The notes under the pieces are model-generated. The model had not been told where the DNA came from, searched no databases, and was given only the letters and a program-made list of their open reading frames with translations. This document shows, piece by piece, positions 45,701-57,881 of a stretch of DNA of 64,000 nt (position 1 is its first letter; every line of letters starts with the position of its first letter). The stretch spans positions 36,777,349 to 36,841,348 of the forward strand of contig CM038725.1 of NCBI GenBank assembly GCA_021613375.1, in the 5' to 3' direction. Source of the DNA: Megaleporinus macrocephalus (Eukaryota > Chordata > Actinopteri > Characiformes > Anostomidae). A program made the position numbers and the translations under genes.

Positions 45701-46229
45701 TAATCCCCATGACTAAGCGTGACGTTAATGTTATTGTTACGTTACGCCGAGCGCTAGTCTGTGCCCTGCTCTCTCCTATCAGTGCTGCTCTAACTGCTGC
45801 TCAGTGGACACAGACGTAGTCCGGGCTGCAGACTGTACCGGCTCTGTTCCTGCGACGGTCACTCTTTATTGTAACCCACTGTGAGAAACATTGACAGCCG
45901 GGTCCCGCAGGGGCCCCACATACGAACCAGCCAGCGTCTCGTTTACAGCACGGCTCAGAACCGGCTTCCTGACTGACCTGTTTCTACGTTTATACTTTAT
46001 CTCTCTTCACTCAGCAGAGCTCCGGCCTCTGTGGGCCGCCCAGCGACTGTTCTCCGCTCGGACTGTAGAGTTATTACCAAGTTTAACCGCCGCCGTGTGA
46101 TTAACGGAGCGCTGCAGTGAAGGACCAGAGGGGGGCGATATAACAAATATATATTATAAATTCTATTGTCTGATCAGCAGTACTGCCTTTTATAAGATGC
46201 TACCAAAACTGTGAGCACAAAGATTTCTA
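45701..46229. other. CpG-containing stretch, no gene recognised
   Basis: GC-rich with scattered CpG (around 45740-46130). The + frame at 45891-46100 lacks domain features. Confidence 0.5.
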
Positions 46230-47147
46230 TCCAGTATCCAGTCTACAGCAGTTTATCTCCACCCATTCAGTCTACAGCAGTGTAGCTCCACCCATTCAGT
46301 CTACAGCAGTTTAGCTCCACCCATTCAGTCTACAGCAGTGTAGCTCCACCCATTCAGTCTACAGCAGTGTAGCTCCACCCATTCAGTCTACAGCAGTTTA
46401 GCCGTACCCATTCAGTCTACAGCAGTTTAGCTCCACCCATTCAGTCTACAGCAGTGTAGCTCCACCCATTCAGACTACAGCAGTTTAGCTCCACCCATTC
46501 AGTCTACAGCAGTTTAGCCCCACCCATTCAGTCTACAGCAGTTTAGCTGTAACCATTCAGTCTACAGCAGTTTAGCCCTGCCCATTCAGACTACAGCAGT
46601 TTAGCTCCACCCATTTAGTCTATTGCAGTTTAGCTTCACCCATTCAGACTACAGCAGTTTAGCTCCACCCATTCAGACTACAGCAGTTTAGCTGTACCCA
46701 TTCAGTCTACAGCAGTTTAGCTCCACTCATTTAGTCTACAGCAGTTTAGCTCCACCCATTCAGACTACAGCAGTTTAGCTCCACTCATTTAGTCTACAGC
46801 AGTTTAGCTCCACCCATTCAGACTACAGCAGTTTAGCTCCACTCATTTAGTCTACAGCAGTTTAGCTCCACCCATTCAGACTACAGCAGTTTAGCTCTAC
46901 CCATTCAGTCTACAGCAGTTTAGCTGTAACCATTCAGTCTACAGCAGTTTAGCCCTGCCCATTCAGTCTACAGCAGTTTAGCTCCACCCATTCAGTCTAC
47001 AGCAGTTTAGCTCCACCCATTCAGACTACAGCAGTTTAGCTCCACCCATTCAGACTACAGCAGTTTAGCTGTACCCATTCAGTCTACAGCAGTTTAGCTC
47101 CACCCATTCAGTCTACAGCAGTTTAGCTCCACCCATTCAGTCTACAG
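46230..47147. repeat. Minisatellite, 30-bp unit, about 30 copies
   Basis: The unit is cattcagtctacagcagttt then agctccaccc, with gactac and gtaacc variants. Confidence 0.96.
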
Positions 47148-47164
47148 AGTAGCAGCAACTCACA

Positions 47165-47430
47165 ACAGCAGCATCTTCATATCGTAGCTCCAGTGCTAAC
47201 ATTTAAACAATCAAACTTCAGACATTCATTAACTGATTTGTGTTTAAGGGACGCGGTCGCTTTAACAGTGACGTCGGCTCAGATCGGCTCAGGTCGGCTC
47301 AGGTCGGCTCAGGTCGGCTCAGGTCGGTACAGAACCTCGCTGGACGGACGCGGTACGCTTCAGGTCATGTGGTGTATTTGAAGTGGTTTACTGTCTTCAG
47401 GCTAGACCTGGTGACACACTGAGCGGTCAG
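47165..47430. repeat. Dispersed repeat related to 58865-58995, with a 10-bp array inside
   Basis: It shares cgtagctcc.gtg.taaca, aaacttcagac and agacctggtg with 58865-58995. At 47275-47330 the decamer ggctcaggtc repeats about five times. Confidence 0.5.
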
Positions 47431-47708
47431 TTGGAGCACATTCTTTTTTAAATCCGGGTCAATCTGTAATCGAGTCACATGGTCCGATATGTTTTCATTC
47501 CGTTTCCAGCCGCGTTGTGGCCTCAGTGGGCAGCAGTGTGATCACAGAACTCCAGCGCTAGAAGTCGAGCCTACACGGTACAAACATTTCCCTCTTCTGA
47601 ACATCATACACACAGAATGTAACTCTAGACTATAATCTCTTCAAAACAATCAAATAAACACTGATTGTTCAGAAACTTGTTGTGAATGTACTTCATTTAC
47701 TACTGTTC

Positions 47709-48388
47709 AACTCCACACAGACACTGGGAGACCATACACACTCCACACAGACACTGGGAGACCATACACACTCCACACAGACACTGGGAGACCATACACA
47801 CTCCACACAGACACTGGGAGACCATACACACTCCACACAGACACTGAGAGACCATACAGACTCCACACAGACACTGGGAGACCATACACACTCCACACAG
47901 ACACTGGGAGACCATACACACTCCACACAGACACTGGGAGACCATACACACTCCACACAGACACTGGGAGACCATACACACTCCACACAGACACTGGGAG
48001 ACCATACACACTCCACACAGACACTGGGAGACCATACACACTCCACACAGACACTGGGAGACCATACACACTCCACACAGACACTGGGAGACCGTACACA
48101 CTCCACACAGAAACTGGAGACCGTACACACTCCACACAGACACTGGGAGACCATACACACTCCACACAGACACTGGGGAGACCGTACACACTCCACACAG
48201 ACACTGGGAGACCATACACACTCCACACAGACATTGGGAGACCATACACACTCCACACAGACACTGGGAGACCGTACACACTCCACACAGACACTGAGAG
48301 ACCATACACACTCCACACAGACACTGGGAGACCATACACACTCCACGGAGACCATACACACTCCACACAGACACTGGGAGACCGTACA
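47709..48388. repeat. Minisatellite, 30-bp unit, about 22 copies
   Basis: The unit is ctccacacagacactgggag then accatacaca, very homogeneous. Single-base indels near 48115 and 48178 break the phase. Frames on both strands are by-products. Confidence 0.97.
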
Positions 48389-48976
48389 CTGGAAGAGACA
48401 CCCTTAATCTACTTTGTGTTTGATGTCCAGATCAAAGTGAGCAGCTAGTACAGGTAACCATAGCAACTAACAGCCACAAGTAACTAGCATAGCTAACTAA
48501 ATAGTATGTGGGCGGAGCTTATTTACACCGAGGCTCATTTTATTTGGTCTATGCTGCTTCTGTGTGATCATCACAGCACCTCATTGTAAACCAGCCAATC
48601 AGAGCAGAGCTCATCTAAATATTCATGAGCTTTACAAAAAACAGATGATAGAGAGCTTACAGGGTGTAGAAAGACATCTGGATGACCAAAGACATGCATA
48701 TATATATATATATTCTATGTACAGCATCAGAGAAGAATTTAAATACTGAATGTATACGTTCTACTGCCGCCCGCTGTAGTTCCTCTGGTATCCGCCAGGT
48801 GGCGGCGCTGCACCGCTTCTAAACTTCTCCTGCTGAGTTTTTTCACCGCTCATATTTACATTATTAATATTTACACCAGAGCCGAGAACGTGGATATAAA
48901 CTGAGATAAACATACGATTATAATAACTTTTATAACGTCCGTTATAACAGCGCAGTCATCAAACCACGTACCCGCA
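48389..48976. other. Stretch without recognised features
   Basis: No coding similarity; a (ta)n tract lies near 48698-48712. Confidence 0.5.
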
Positions 48977-48978
48977 AA

Positions 48979-49036
<58 letters not shown>
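48977..49036. repeat. (ATT)n microsatellite
   Basis: About 19 perfect att units, in a broadly AT-rich region that continues to about 49670. Confidence 0.95.
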
Positions 49037-49707
49037 TTCGTTCATTATTAACGACTTAATTTGTTTACATGACACAGAAATAAATATTACAATGAATATT
49101 TCTCTCACACTGGAAGCCCGAGTTGTTAAGCGATTTGTTTTTCAAAATAAAAGTCGTGACGCATGTAGAAATAAAATTAATTATCTATAAATAATGAATA
49201 GAACTGAACTACAGCTGTTTTGCTCACCCTCCAAATTCTACTGAATCTGATATAAACGCACACGTAGCTTAAATAAAGTTTAACATAATTTATGTATTTG
49301 ATGCGTTTTAATTTCAAACATATTTATAATATTTAATCATATTTTTATATAATTAATTCATATAAACACAAACAGTTGAATATCTAGTAGCAAATAAGTC
49401 AATACATAATTAAACACATACAAATCACCAATGTTATTTTATTTATTATACACTTGTATACATATATACACACAAAATACTATAGATATATATGTTTATT
49501 TATTTATTTAATTATTTATATGCATGTACCTTACACTACGTATACGTTTTGTAAATAATTTCAGAAATGATTTTACATAAAAGTACAAAATAGGAGGAGG
49601 ACTTTTAATTTTATATATAATTCTATAAATTACTCTAGAATATAAATTTTTTTTAGAGGAGTGCGCGGGACTTTTATTTTGCCGGATGTCATCTTGGTGT
49701 TTGGGTT

Positions 49708-49766
<59 letters not shown>

Positions 49767-49788
49767 CACTCACTCACTCACTCACTCG
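49708..49788. repeat. (CT)n and (CACT)n microsatellite in a putative 5' UTR
   Basis: About 27 ct units followed by cactcactcact, directly upstream of the candidate start codon at 49802. Confidence 0.95.
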
Positions 49789-49801
49789 TGCCTGATTCAG
49801 C

Positions 49802-49832
49802 ATGAGCGCCGCGGGCTCGAGGGCTGCAGGTA
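49802..49832 (+). CDS. Candidate first coding exon of an unidentified gene
   Basis: ATGAGCGCCGCGGGCTCGAG encodes MSAAGSRAA and is followed by GCAG|gtactg, a plausible donor in phase 1. The setting (abrupt GC and CpG rise over an AT-rich flank, pyrimidine-rich leader) suits a promoter and first exon. I do not recognise the protein, and no clear partner exon is visible up to 64000. A weak candidate acceptor is ttgcagcag near 63979. Confidence 0.35.
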
Positions 49833-50189
49833 CTGCGCTGCTGCCGCTGTTTGTGTTTATTTTCTCTTGTTTGTGTTGTTGTTTGCGCTGTTTGTTGTTG
49901 TTTACGGCTCGCGCTTACTCTGTGTTTGGGGGGGTGTTTTCCAGAGGGAGTGGGGGGGCTGCTGTGTTCGGAGTTTGTAGCCCCTCTGAGAGAGTTTATT
50001 CCTCTCTACTTCTCTCGGAGGGGCTGAAGTTCAGATAACGGAGCGAGGCGCGCAGCCTGGGCTCTGTTGTTGTTGTTGTTTGTTTGTTTCCCGTGAAAGT
50101 TTGTTTATTTGTTTGTTTGTTTGTTGCCAACTTGGTGACGGTCCACGGGGGTCTGTAATGCACTAATTCCGGCTGGAGGTATCGCCTTG

Positions 50190-50310
50190 TTCGCCAGCCT
50201 GTGGCTGGAATTTCCCCGTTCCACCTTAAATGGTGCAGCAGTTACGTTCTGGCGCCTCAGGCTGCACCATTTAAGGTGGAACGGGGAAATTCCAGCCACA
50301 GGCTGGCGAA
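50190..50310. repeat. Perfect 50-bp inverted repeat with 21-bp loop
   Basis: 50190-50239 and 50261-50310 are exact reverse complements; 50240-50260 is the loop. The arms contain ccacaggctggcg and ttccaccttaaatggtgc. Diverged relatives occur at 12965-13040 and 17494-17514, so this is a small dispersed family, probably a palindromic MITE. Confidence 0.9.
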
Positions 50311-50588
50311 TGTTTTGAGCTTTAAAGGACTTCAGCTGACCTTCCTGCCCCCCCTCTCGCGCTGAGGGGCAGTACGGCGCGTGCGAGAAGCACGCTGGGT
50401 GGCGTGAAAAAGTGTGCAAACAAAATTAAGTGCGTATTAATTCCCAGAAAGCGCGTGCTATGATGCAGGGGTGTGTGTGGGGGGGCAGTGCGTGGTCATT
50501 TCTCACCCGTTTTTGACCCTTTCTGTCCTGCACGTGCGCATGTTACAGCAGCTGCTCGTGCCCCCCCACCCCCTCTGCTCTGAGGAGG

Positions 50589-50590
<2 letters not shown>

Positions 50591-50651
<61 letters not shown>
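50591..50651. repeat. (TA)n microsatellite
   Basis: About 30 ta units, then tgtatatatgtatgtatgt. Confidence 0.95.
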
Positions 50652-50666
<15 letters not shown>

Positions 50667-50824
50667 TGTTTTAAAAAATAAAAGTCCTCCCTCGCAGGAA
50701 TGTGTAATGCACGTGGGCTAATAACTCGCTGAACAGGCTTAAAGGTGCTGTTAAGGATAGCAGGAGGTGTTGCTGATGCATGGGTTCTACCACAACAGAA
50801 GCCAAGACCATATGATGGCTGTCA

Positions 50825-51365
50825 CCGTTTTTGTTGATTTTTATTTTTCTGCATGATTCGAACCTGACGGCTGCCGTGTACGCCGTCCCCAAGTGTCGTA
50901 ATGAACGGACCAATAGAAATGCTCCAAAATCACACTGAAACATTTCTGGTTCCATAGACTTGCATTGAAAGGTAAGAATGTTTTTGTCCTCTCCTGAAAA
51001 GTTACTACGTTGGAGTCTCTTGTTCGGCCACATACAACACGTAGGTAGAACCGCTGAAGAACCGTGCTACTGTATAGTGTGTCTGGTTCTGAGCGTCTAC
51101 GGTAGTCAGATGTAAACAAGCTGAGGATTTCATTGGGTAGTCACTGCATGTCATCGCCGTCCAATGAGATCCAAAATAGGAACTTTACAGGAGAGGACCA
51201 AAACTGTCTTTGTTTTCAATGCAAGTCAATGGAACCAGAAGTTTTTCAGTGGGATTTTGGAGCACTTCTATTGGTCCGTTTGTGGTGAAACTGGCGGACA
51301 ATGTGAACGGCAGCTGTTGTGTTTGAATCACGCAGAAAAATAAAAATAGATTGTACTGATATGTT
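50825..51365. mobile_element. Fold-back type repeat with about 180-bp inverted arms
   Basis: 50828-51010 reads inverted at about 51170-51358: atttttatttttctgc, cggaccaatagaa, ctccaaaatc.cactgaaa, cttgcattgaaa and cctctcctg appear in matching order. The middle (51011-51170) is unrelated. A single arm is at 42520-42705. No coding capacity. Confidence 0.75.
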
Positions 51366-51657
51366 TTTGAACCGTTACGCTTCCCGTAGTTTGTGAGCTT
51401 TACTGGGAACTGAATCGGAAACCACACACAGCAGGACTGATACCTGATGTTATGTTATGTATTGTGATACGGGGTTGTGATATACAATGTGATATATTGC
51501 GATACTCTAAATAAAACAATATATCACAACTTATAATTTACTAAACTGTCGTAGTATTAAAACATACAAGTGTAAGCATAGGCACGCTAACACTACCAGT
51601 GCACCCTTATTCTACTTGTTTTTGTTGAAGAGTTTAGTAGTGAAGAACACTGCTCTC

Positions 51658-54500
51658 TAGTGAGTGTGAGCTGTACGGTTCTATAGTAACGGTCGTAGCT
51701 AGCGTGTATTGTGAGTGTGAGCTGTACGGTTCTATAGTAACGGTCGTAGCTAGCGTGCATTGTGAGTGTGAGCTGTACGGTTCTATAGTAACGGTCGTAG
51801 CTAGCGTGTGTTGTGAGTGTGAGCTGTACGGTTCTATAGTAACGGTTGTAGCTAGCGTGTGTTGTGAGTAGGAGCTGTACGGTTCTATGCTATCGGTCGT
51901 AGCTAGCGTGTATTGTGAGTGTGAGCTGTACGGTTCTATACTATCGGTCGTAGCTAGCGTGTGTTGTGAGTGTGAGCTGTACGGTTCTAAAGTAACGGTC
52001 GTAGCTAGCGTGTATTGTGAGTGTGAGCTGTACGGTTCTATAGTAACGGACGTAGCTAGCGTGTATTGTGAGTGTGAGCTGTACGGTTCTATAGTAACGG
52101 ACGTAGCTAGCGTGTATTGTGAGTGTGAGCTGTACGGTTCTATAGTAACGGTCGTAGCTAGCGTGTATTGTGAGTGTGAGCTGTACGGTTCTATACTAGC
52201 GGTCGTAGCTAGCGTGTATTGTGAGTGTGAGCTGTACGGTTCTATACTAGCGGTCGTAGCTAGCGTGTATTGTGAGTGTGAGCTGTACGGTTCTATACTA
52301 ACGGTCGTAGCTAGCGTGTATTGTGAGTGTGAGCTGTACGGTTCTATAGTAACGGTCGTAGCTAGCGTGTATTGTGAGTGTGAGCTGTACGGTTCTATAG
52401 TAACGGACGTAGCTAGCGTGTATTGTGAGTGTGAGCTGTACGGTTCTATACTAGCGGTCGTAGCTAGCGTGTATTGTGAGTGTGAGCTGTACGGTTCTAT
52501 ACTAACGGTCGTAGCTAGCGTGTATTGTGAGTGTGAGCTGTACGGTTCTATAGTAACGGTCGTAGCTAGCGTGTATTGTGAGTGTGAGCTGTACGGTTCT
52601 ATAGTAACGGTCGTAGCTAGCGTGTATTGTGAGTGTGAGCTGTACGGTTCTATAGTAACGGACGTAGCTAGCGTGTATTGTGAGTGTGAGCTGTACGGTT
52701 CTATACTAGCGGTCGTAGCTAGCGTGTATTGTGAGTGTGAGCTGTGCGGTTCTATACTAACGGTCGTAGCTAGCGTGTATTGTGAGTGTGAGCTGTACGG
52801 TTCTATAGTAACGGTCGTAGCTAGCGTGTATTGTGAGTGTGAGCTGTACGGTTCTATAGTAACGGTCGTAGCTAGCGTGTGTTGTGAGTGTGAGCTGTAC
52901 GGTTCTATAGTAACGGTCGTAGCTAGCGTGTGTTGTGAGTGTGAGCTGTACGGTTCTATAGTAACGATCGTAGCTAGCGTGTATTGTGAGTGTGAGCTGT
53001 ACGGTTCTATAGTAACGATCGTAGCTAGCGTGTATTGTGAGTGTGAGCTGTACGGTTCTGTAGTAACGGTCGTAGCTAGCGTGTATTGTGAGTGTGAGCT
53101 GTACGGTTCTATAGTAACGGTCGTAGCTAGCGTGTATTGTGAGTGTGAGCTGTACGGTTCTATAGTAACGATCGTAGCTAGCGTGTATTGTGAGTGTGAG
53201 CTGTACGGTTCTATAGTAACGGTCGTAGCTAGCGTGTATTGTGAGTGTGAGCTGTACGGTTCTATAGTAACGATCGTAGCTAGCGTGTATTGTGAGTGTG
53301 AGCTGTACGGTTCTATAGTAACGATCGTAGCTAGCGTGTATTGTGAGTGTGAGCTGTACGGTTCTATAGTAACGATCGTAGCTAGCGTGTATTGTGAGTG
53401 TGAGCTGTACGGTTCTATAGTAACGGTCGTAGCTAGCGTGTATTGTGAGTGTGAGCTGTACGGTTCTATAGTAACGATCGTAGCTAGCGTGTATTGTGAA
53501 TGTGAGCTGTACGGTTCTATAGTAACGATCGTAGCTAGCGTGTATTGTGAGTGTGAGCTGTACGGTTCTATAGTAACGGTCGTAGCTAGCGTGTATTGTG
53601 AGTGTGAGCTGTACGGTTCTATAGTAACGGTCGTAGCTAGCGTGTATTGTGTGTGTGAGCTGTACGGTTCTAAAGTAACGGTCGTAGCTAGCGTGTATTG
53701 TGAGTGTGAGCTGTACGGTTCTGTAGTAACGGTCGTAGCTAGCGTGTATTGTGAGTGTGAGCTGTACGGTTCTATAGTAACGGTCGTAGCTAGCGTGTAT
53801 TGTGAGTGTGAGCTGTACGGTTCTATAGTAACGGACGTAGCTAGCATGTATTGTGAGTGTGAGCTGTACGGTTCTATACTAACGGTCGTAGCTAGCGTGT
53901 ATTGTGAGTGTGAGCTGTACGGTTCTGTAGTAACGGTCGTAGCTAGCGTGTATTGTGAGTGTGAGCTGTACGGTTCTATAGTAACGGTCGTAGCTAGCGT
54001 GTATTGTGAGTGTGAGCTGTACGGTTCTATAGTAACGATCGTAGCTAGCGTGTATTGTGAGTGTGAGCTGTACGGTTCTACAGTAACGGTCGTAGCTAGC
54101 GTGTATTGTGAGTGTGAGCTGTACGGTTCTATAGTAACGGTCGTAGCTAGCGTGTATTGTGAGTGTGAGCTGTACGGTTCTATAGTAACGATCGTAGCTA
54201 GCGTGTATTGTGAGTGTGAGCTGTACGGTTCTATAGTAACGATCGTAGCTAGCGTGTATTGTGAGTGTGTGAGCTGTACGGTTCTATAGTAACGATCGTA
54301 GCTAGCGTGTATTGTGAGTGTGAGCTGTACGGTTCTATACTAACGGTCGTAGCTAGCGTGTATTGTGAGTGTGAGCTGTACGGTTCTATAGTAACGATCG
54401 TAGCTAGCGTGTATTGTGAGTGTGAGCTGTACGGTTCTCTAGTAACGGTCGTAGCTAGCGTGTATTGTGAGTGTGAGCTGTACGGTTCTGTAGTAACAGG
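51658..54500. repeat. Minisatellite, 51-bp unit, about 56 copies, CpG-rich
   Basis: The unit is gtgagtgtgagctgtacggt, tctatagtaacggtcgtagc, tagcgtgtatt. Each copy has four CpG. Because 51 is 17 codons, both strands stay open for hundreds of codons; I regard these frames as non-coding. Confidence 0.97.
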
Positions 54501-54884
54501 TTCTAGCTAGTTTCTCAGTAATGCTGCAGTATAACCCATAATGGTGGGTCCATATGAACTTGGAAGCCAGACTGAGTTCTCAGTAGGAAGTTTGAACTGG
54601 AAAGTCCCCACGAGTCAGATTTCCTACCCAGTAGCTCACTGGTCTGTGTATCAACACTAAAAGCTCTACTGTTTATTAACGGTCTAATTGAATCCTGTTA
54701 TAAACACAGTCCTGCTCTCCGGACAGTGTTTGTACTACATACTACATCCTTATAAGCAGGTACTGGTGACAACAGCTAATGGCTAACCTGGCTAACGAGC
54801 GAACTGAAGGTATTCCAGAGCATTAAGCACAAGACAGACACTTCTAATGGTTTGTGTTTGAAATGTAATGGCGTCTCTATGTCT
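54501..54884. other. Stretch without recognised features
   Basis: Non-repetitive sequence between two arrays; no coding similarity. Confidence 0.5.
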
Positions 54885-56165
54885 ATAGGGCTGAGGCTAC
54901 AGGACTGAGCTGAGGCTACAGGGCTGAACTGAGGCTACAGGGCTACGGTTACTGGTGTTACTGGGCTGGGGCTACAGGCCAGGTGCTACGGGGCTGAAGC
55001 TACAGGGCTGAGACTACAGGACTGAGGTCATGGGGCTAGGGTTACAGGGCTGGGCCTGTAGGCATGAGACTAAAGGGCTAGGGTTACTGGGCTGAGGCTA
55101 CATGGCTGAGGCTGCTTAGCTGGGGCTATAGGTCTAAGGGTACAGGACTGAGGCCACGGGGCTAGGGTTACAGGGCTGGGGTTACTGGGCTGAGCCTACA
55201 GGGCTGAGACTACAGGGCTATGGTTGCTAGGGCTATAGGCATGAACCTACAGGGCTGAGGCTACTTAGCTGGGGCTACTTAGCTGGGGCTACTTAGCTGG
55301 GGCTATAGGTCTGAGGGTATAGGACTGAGGCTACGGGGCTTGGGTGACTGGGCTGGTACTACAGGGCTTGGGTGACTGGGCTGGTACTACAGGGCTTGGG
55401 TGACTGGGCTGGTACTACAGGACTGAGGCTACAGGGCTTGGGTGGCTGGGCTGGTACTACAGGGCTTGGGTGGCTGGGCTGGTACTACAGGGCTTGGGTG
55501 ACTGGGCTGGTACTACAGGGCTTGTGTGACTGGGCTGGTACTACAGGGCTTGTGTGACTGGGCTGGTACTACAGGGCTTGGGTGACTGGGCTGGTACTAC
55601 AGGACTGAGGCTACGGGGCTGGGGCTACAGGGCTTGGGTGACTGGGCTGGTACTACAGGGCTTGGGTGGCTGGGCTGGTACTACAGGGCTTGGGTGGCTG
55701 GGCTGGTACTACAGGGCTTGGGTGACTGGGCTGGTACTACAGGGCTTGTGTGGCTGGGCTGGTACTACAGGACTGAGGCTACAGGGCTTGTGTGACTGGG
55801 CTGGTACTACAGGGCTTGTGTGACTGGGCTGGTACTACAGGGCTTGTGTGACTGGGCTGGTACTACAGGGCTTGGGTGACTGGGCTGGTACTACAGGACT
55901 GAGGCTACAGGGCTTGGGTGGCTGGGCTGGTACTACAGGGCTTGGGTGACTGGGCTGGTACTACAGGGCTGGGGTGGCTGGGCTGGTACTACAGGGCTTG
56001 TGTGACTGGGCTGGTACTACAGGGCTTGTGTGACTGGGCTGGTACTACAGGGCTGGGGTGACTGGGCTGGTACTACAGGGCTGGGGTGACTGGGCTGGTA
56101 CTACAGGGCTTGTGTGACTGGGCTGGTACTACAGGGCTTGTGTGACTGGGCTGGTACTACAGGGC
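54885..56165. repeat. G-rich minisatellite, 28-bp unit, degenerate at left
   Basis: 55340-56163 repeats gggctggtactacagggctt then gggtgact about 29 times. 54885-55340 is an irregular zone of shorter words (gggctgaggctaca, gggctagggttac), probably the older edge. Confidence 0.95.
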
Positions 56166-56841
56166 TGAGCATGTGTCTGAGTGGTATTTGCGTTTAGCAG
56201 CGCTGTTTATAAAAACAAGGCTTTTAAAAATATCTGTGAACGCGGCCTGAATATCCGGTTTCACTGCGAAACACGGCGCGCTAAGGGAGAAGATGCGCTC
56301 TGGTTTCCGAATTACGTTCACACTGATAGTGACGAGTGGGAGCGATTGTGAAAGCTGGAATACTCATATTCACTCTGCCGTGACTCATACGGAGAGGACT
56401 GTGTCGGTTTCACGGGTGGGCGTAGTCCGTCTGCAGTCTGATCTGCTGATAGTCGGATGTAATTATAAATATTGCGCACCACTGACCCCAGCAGCGAGAG
56501 GGTGCCGTGGAGGGCTGTGCAGGATGGAGAGCAGCTCTGAGCTCTTTGTTGTGGTGGAGGAGAAGTGTGTTAGCAGTGCTCAGCTCACAGAACCTCACCA
56601 ACCTGTTCTCAGCAAACACCTGCACCACGTGCTGGCGCTTCAGCTTCACTAGTTGGCAGAACTAAATATATATGATCTGCGGTCTACGTAGCGTATCTCT
56701 ATATTATCTGCGGTCTACATGGTGTATACGTGGATATTAAACAGAAACAAACACACTGATGTCTTCTGGTGTCGCTCGTTGGTCACATTGAAATGTTGTA
56801 GGTCGTTAAACTCAGTTTAACATAATAACAGAACTAAACAC
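56166..56841. other. Unidentified sequence with moderate CpG content
   Basis: Overlapping open frames occur on both strands (56293-56652 + and 56410-56649 -). Neither shows a domain I recognise. The minus frame (MKLKRQHVVQVFAENRLVRF) could be a transposon fragment, but this is a guess. Confidence 0.4.
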
Positions 56842-57018
56842 TAGGGGTGGGCGATATGGCCCTACAATAATATCTCGATATTTTATGGTATTTTTGCAAT
56901 AACGATACTCGATATGACAAAATATTGAATAAAAAAAAAATATTTCAAGAATACATGACTGCAACAAAATGAAAATTAAATTTTATTATTGTATATGATA
57001 TGATATGGCACACCCCTA
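56842..57018. mobile_element. Short TIR repeat, gatatgg family, copy 1
   Basis: The ends are taggggtgggcgatatgg and, reverse-complemented, taggggtgtgccatatca. The interior is AT-rich. This type of short element is common in fish. Confidence 0.65.
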
Positions 57019-57092
57019 ACTGAGATATTAAAAAATACCAAGTATTTTCATCAGATTGTATCAGAATTCAATGATCCAGAATGTCACGATAA

Positions 57093-57196
57093 TTAGGGAT
57101 GGGTGATATGGGTGATATTTCAGGGTATAATATCGTTCACCATATTCAAAAATGTGGGCGATATTATTGTGTACGATACGATATGACACACCCCTA
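57093..57196. mobile_element. Short TIR repeat, gatatgg family, copy 2
   Basis: The ends are tagggatgggtgatatgg and, reverse-complemented, taggggtgtgtcatatcg. It lies 74 bp after copy 1 and is shorter. Confidence 0.65.
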
Positions 57197-57209
57197 CTAA
57201 ACACCAACC

Positions 57210-57880
57210 AATAGTGGACCCCCTAAACCTAATAACGGGTTGTGCAACATCACTGTGGAGGAATTTCAGCAACTCTTCTTTACAGAATTGTTTTAATTCA
57301 GCAAGAACTTCCCATTGACGTTCCTGGCCCAGCATCTCAGTGGGCTTCAGATCAGCCCGTTCCATCAGTAATCAAGTAATGCAGCTCCAGACCGTCACAC
57401 TACCACCACCATGTTTCACTGTTGGTGTGATGTTCTTGTAGAGTAACGCCGTGTTAGCTTTATGCCCATGTCTTCCAAAAACGTTCCTCATCAGTCTATA
57501 GATTATTGTCCAGAAGTCTGGGTGGGGTCTTCTAAATGTGAGATGAGGCTCTGCGTTCTCTTTAGTAAGCAGTGGTTTGCGCCATGGAGGCCAATTCTTG
57601 TCCGGTGTCTTTCTTACTGTGGAACTGTGTACATTGACCTCAACTTACCTAATCTTCTTTAGATGTTAGTCTGGGTTCTTTTGGGACCTCATGGATGAGC
57701 CATCAATGAGCCCTTGGTAAAACTGGGTTCAGCTGGTCACTCTTGGGAAGGGTCACCACTGTTCCAATGGTTTTCTCCATTAGTGGGTACCGGCTCTTGC
57801 TGTGGTTCACTGGAGGTTCAGAGCCTAGGGTTATCTGAAGCTCTGTGGAGATGCAGCATCATGAGTGGCTGAGACCTTCT
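57210..57880. repeat. Decayed dispersed DNA-transposon-like repeat
   Basis: The phrases tgtggaggaatttcagcaac, accaccaccatgtttcactg, gtctgggttcttttgggacc and gggaagggtcaccactgttc belong to a repeat seen many times in fish genomes. The ends are not visible. No intact frame. Confidence 0.55.
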
Positions 57881-57881
57881 A

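Noticed and set aside
51634..54289. Long frames of 800 (+) and 737 (-) codons
   Set aside because: Both come from one 51-bp tandem unit that lacks stops in these phases. Real genes are not usually open over the same bases on both strands.
57120..57365. Minus-strand frame beginning MERADLKPTEMLGQERQW as a gene
   Set aside because: It overlaps a dispersed repeat and a TIR element end, and has no recognisable domain.
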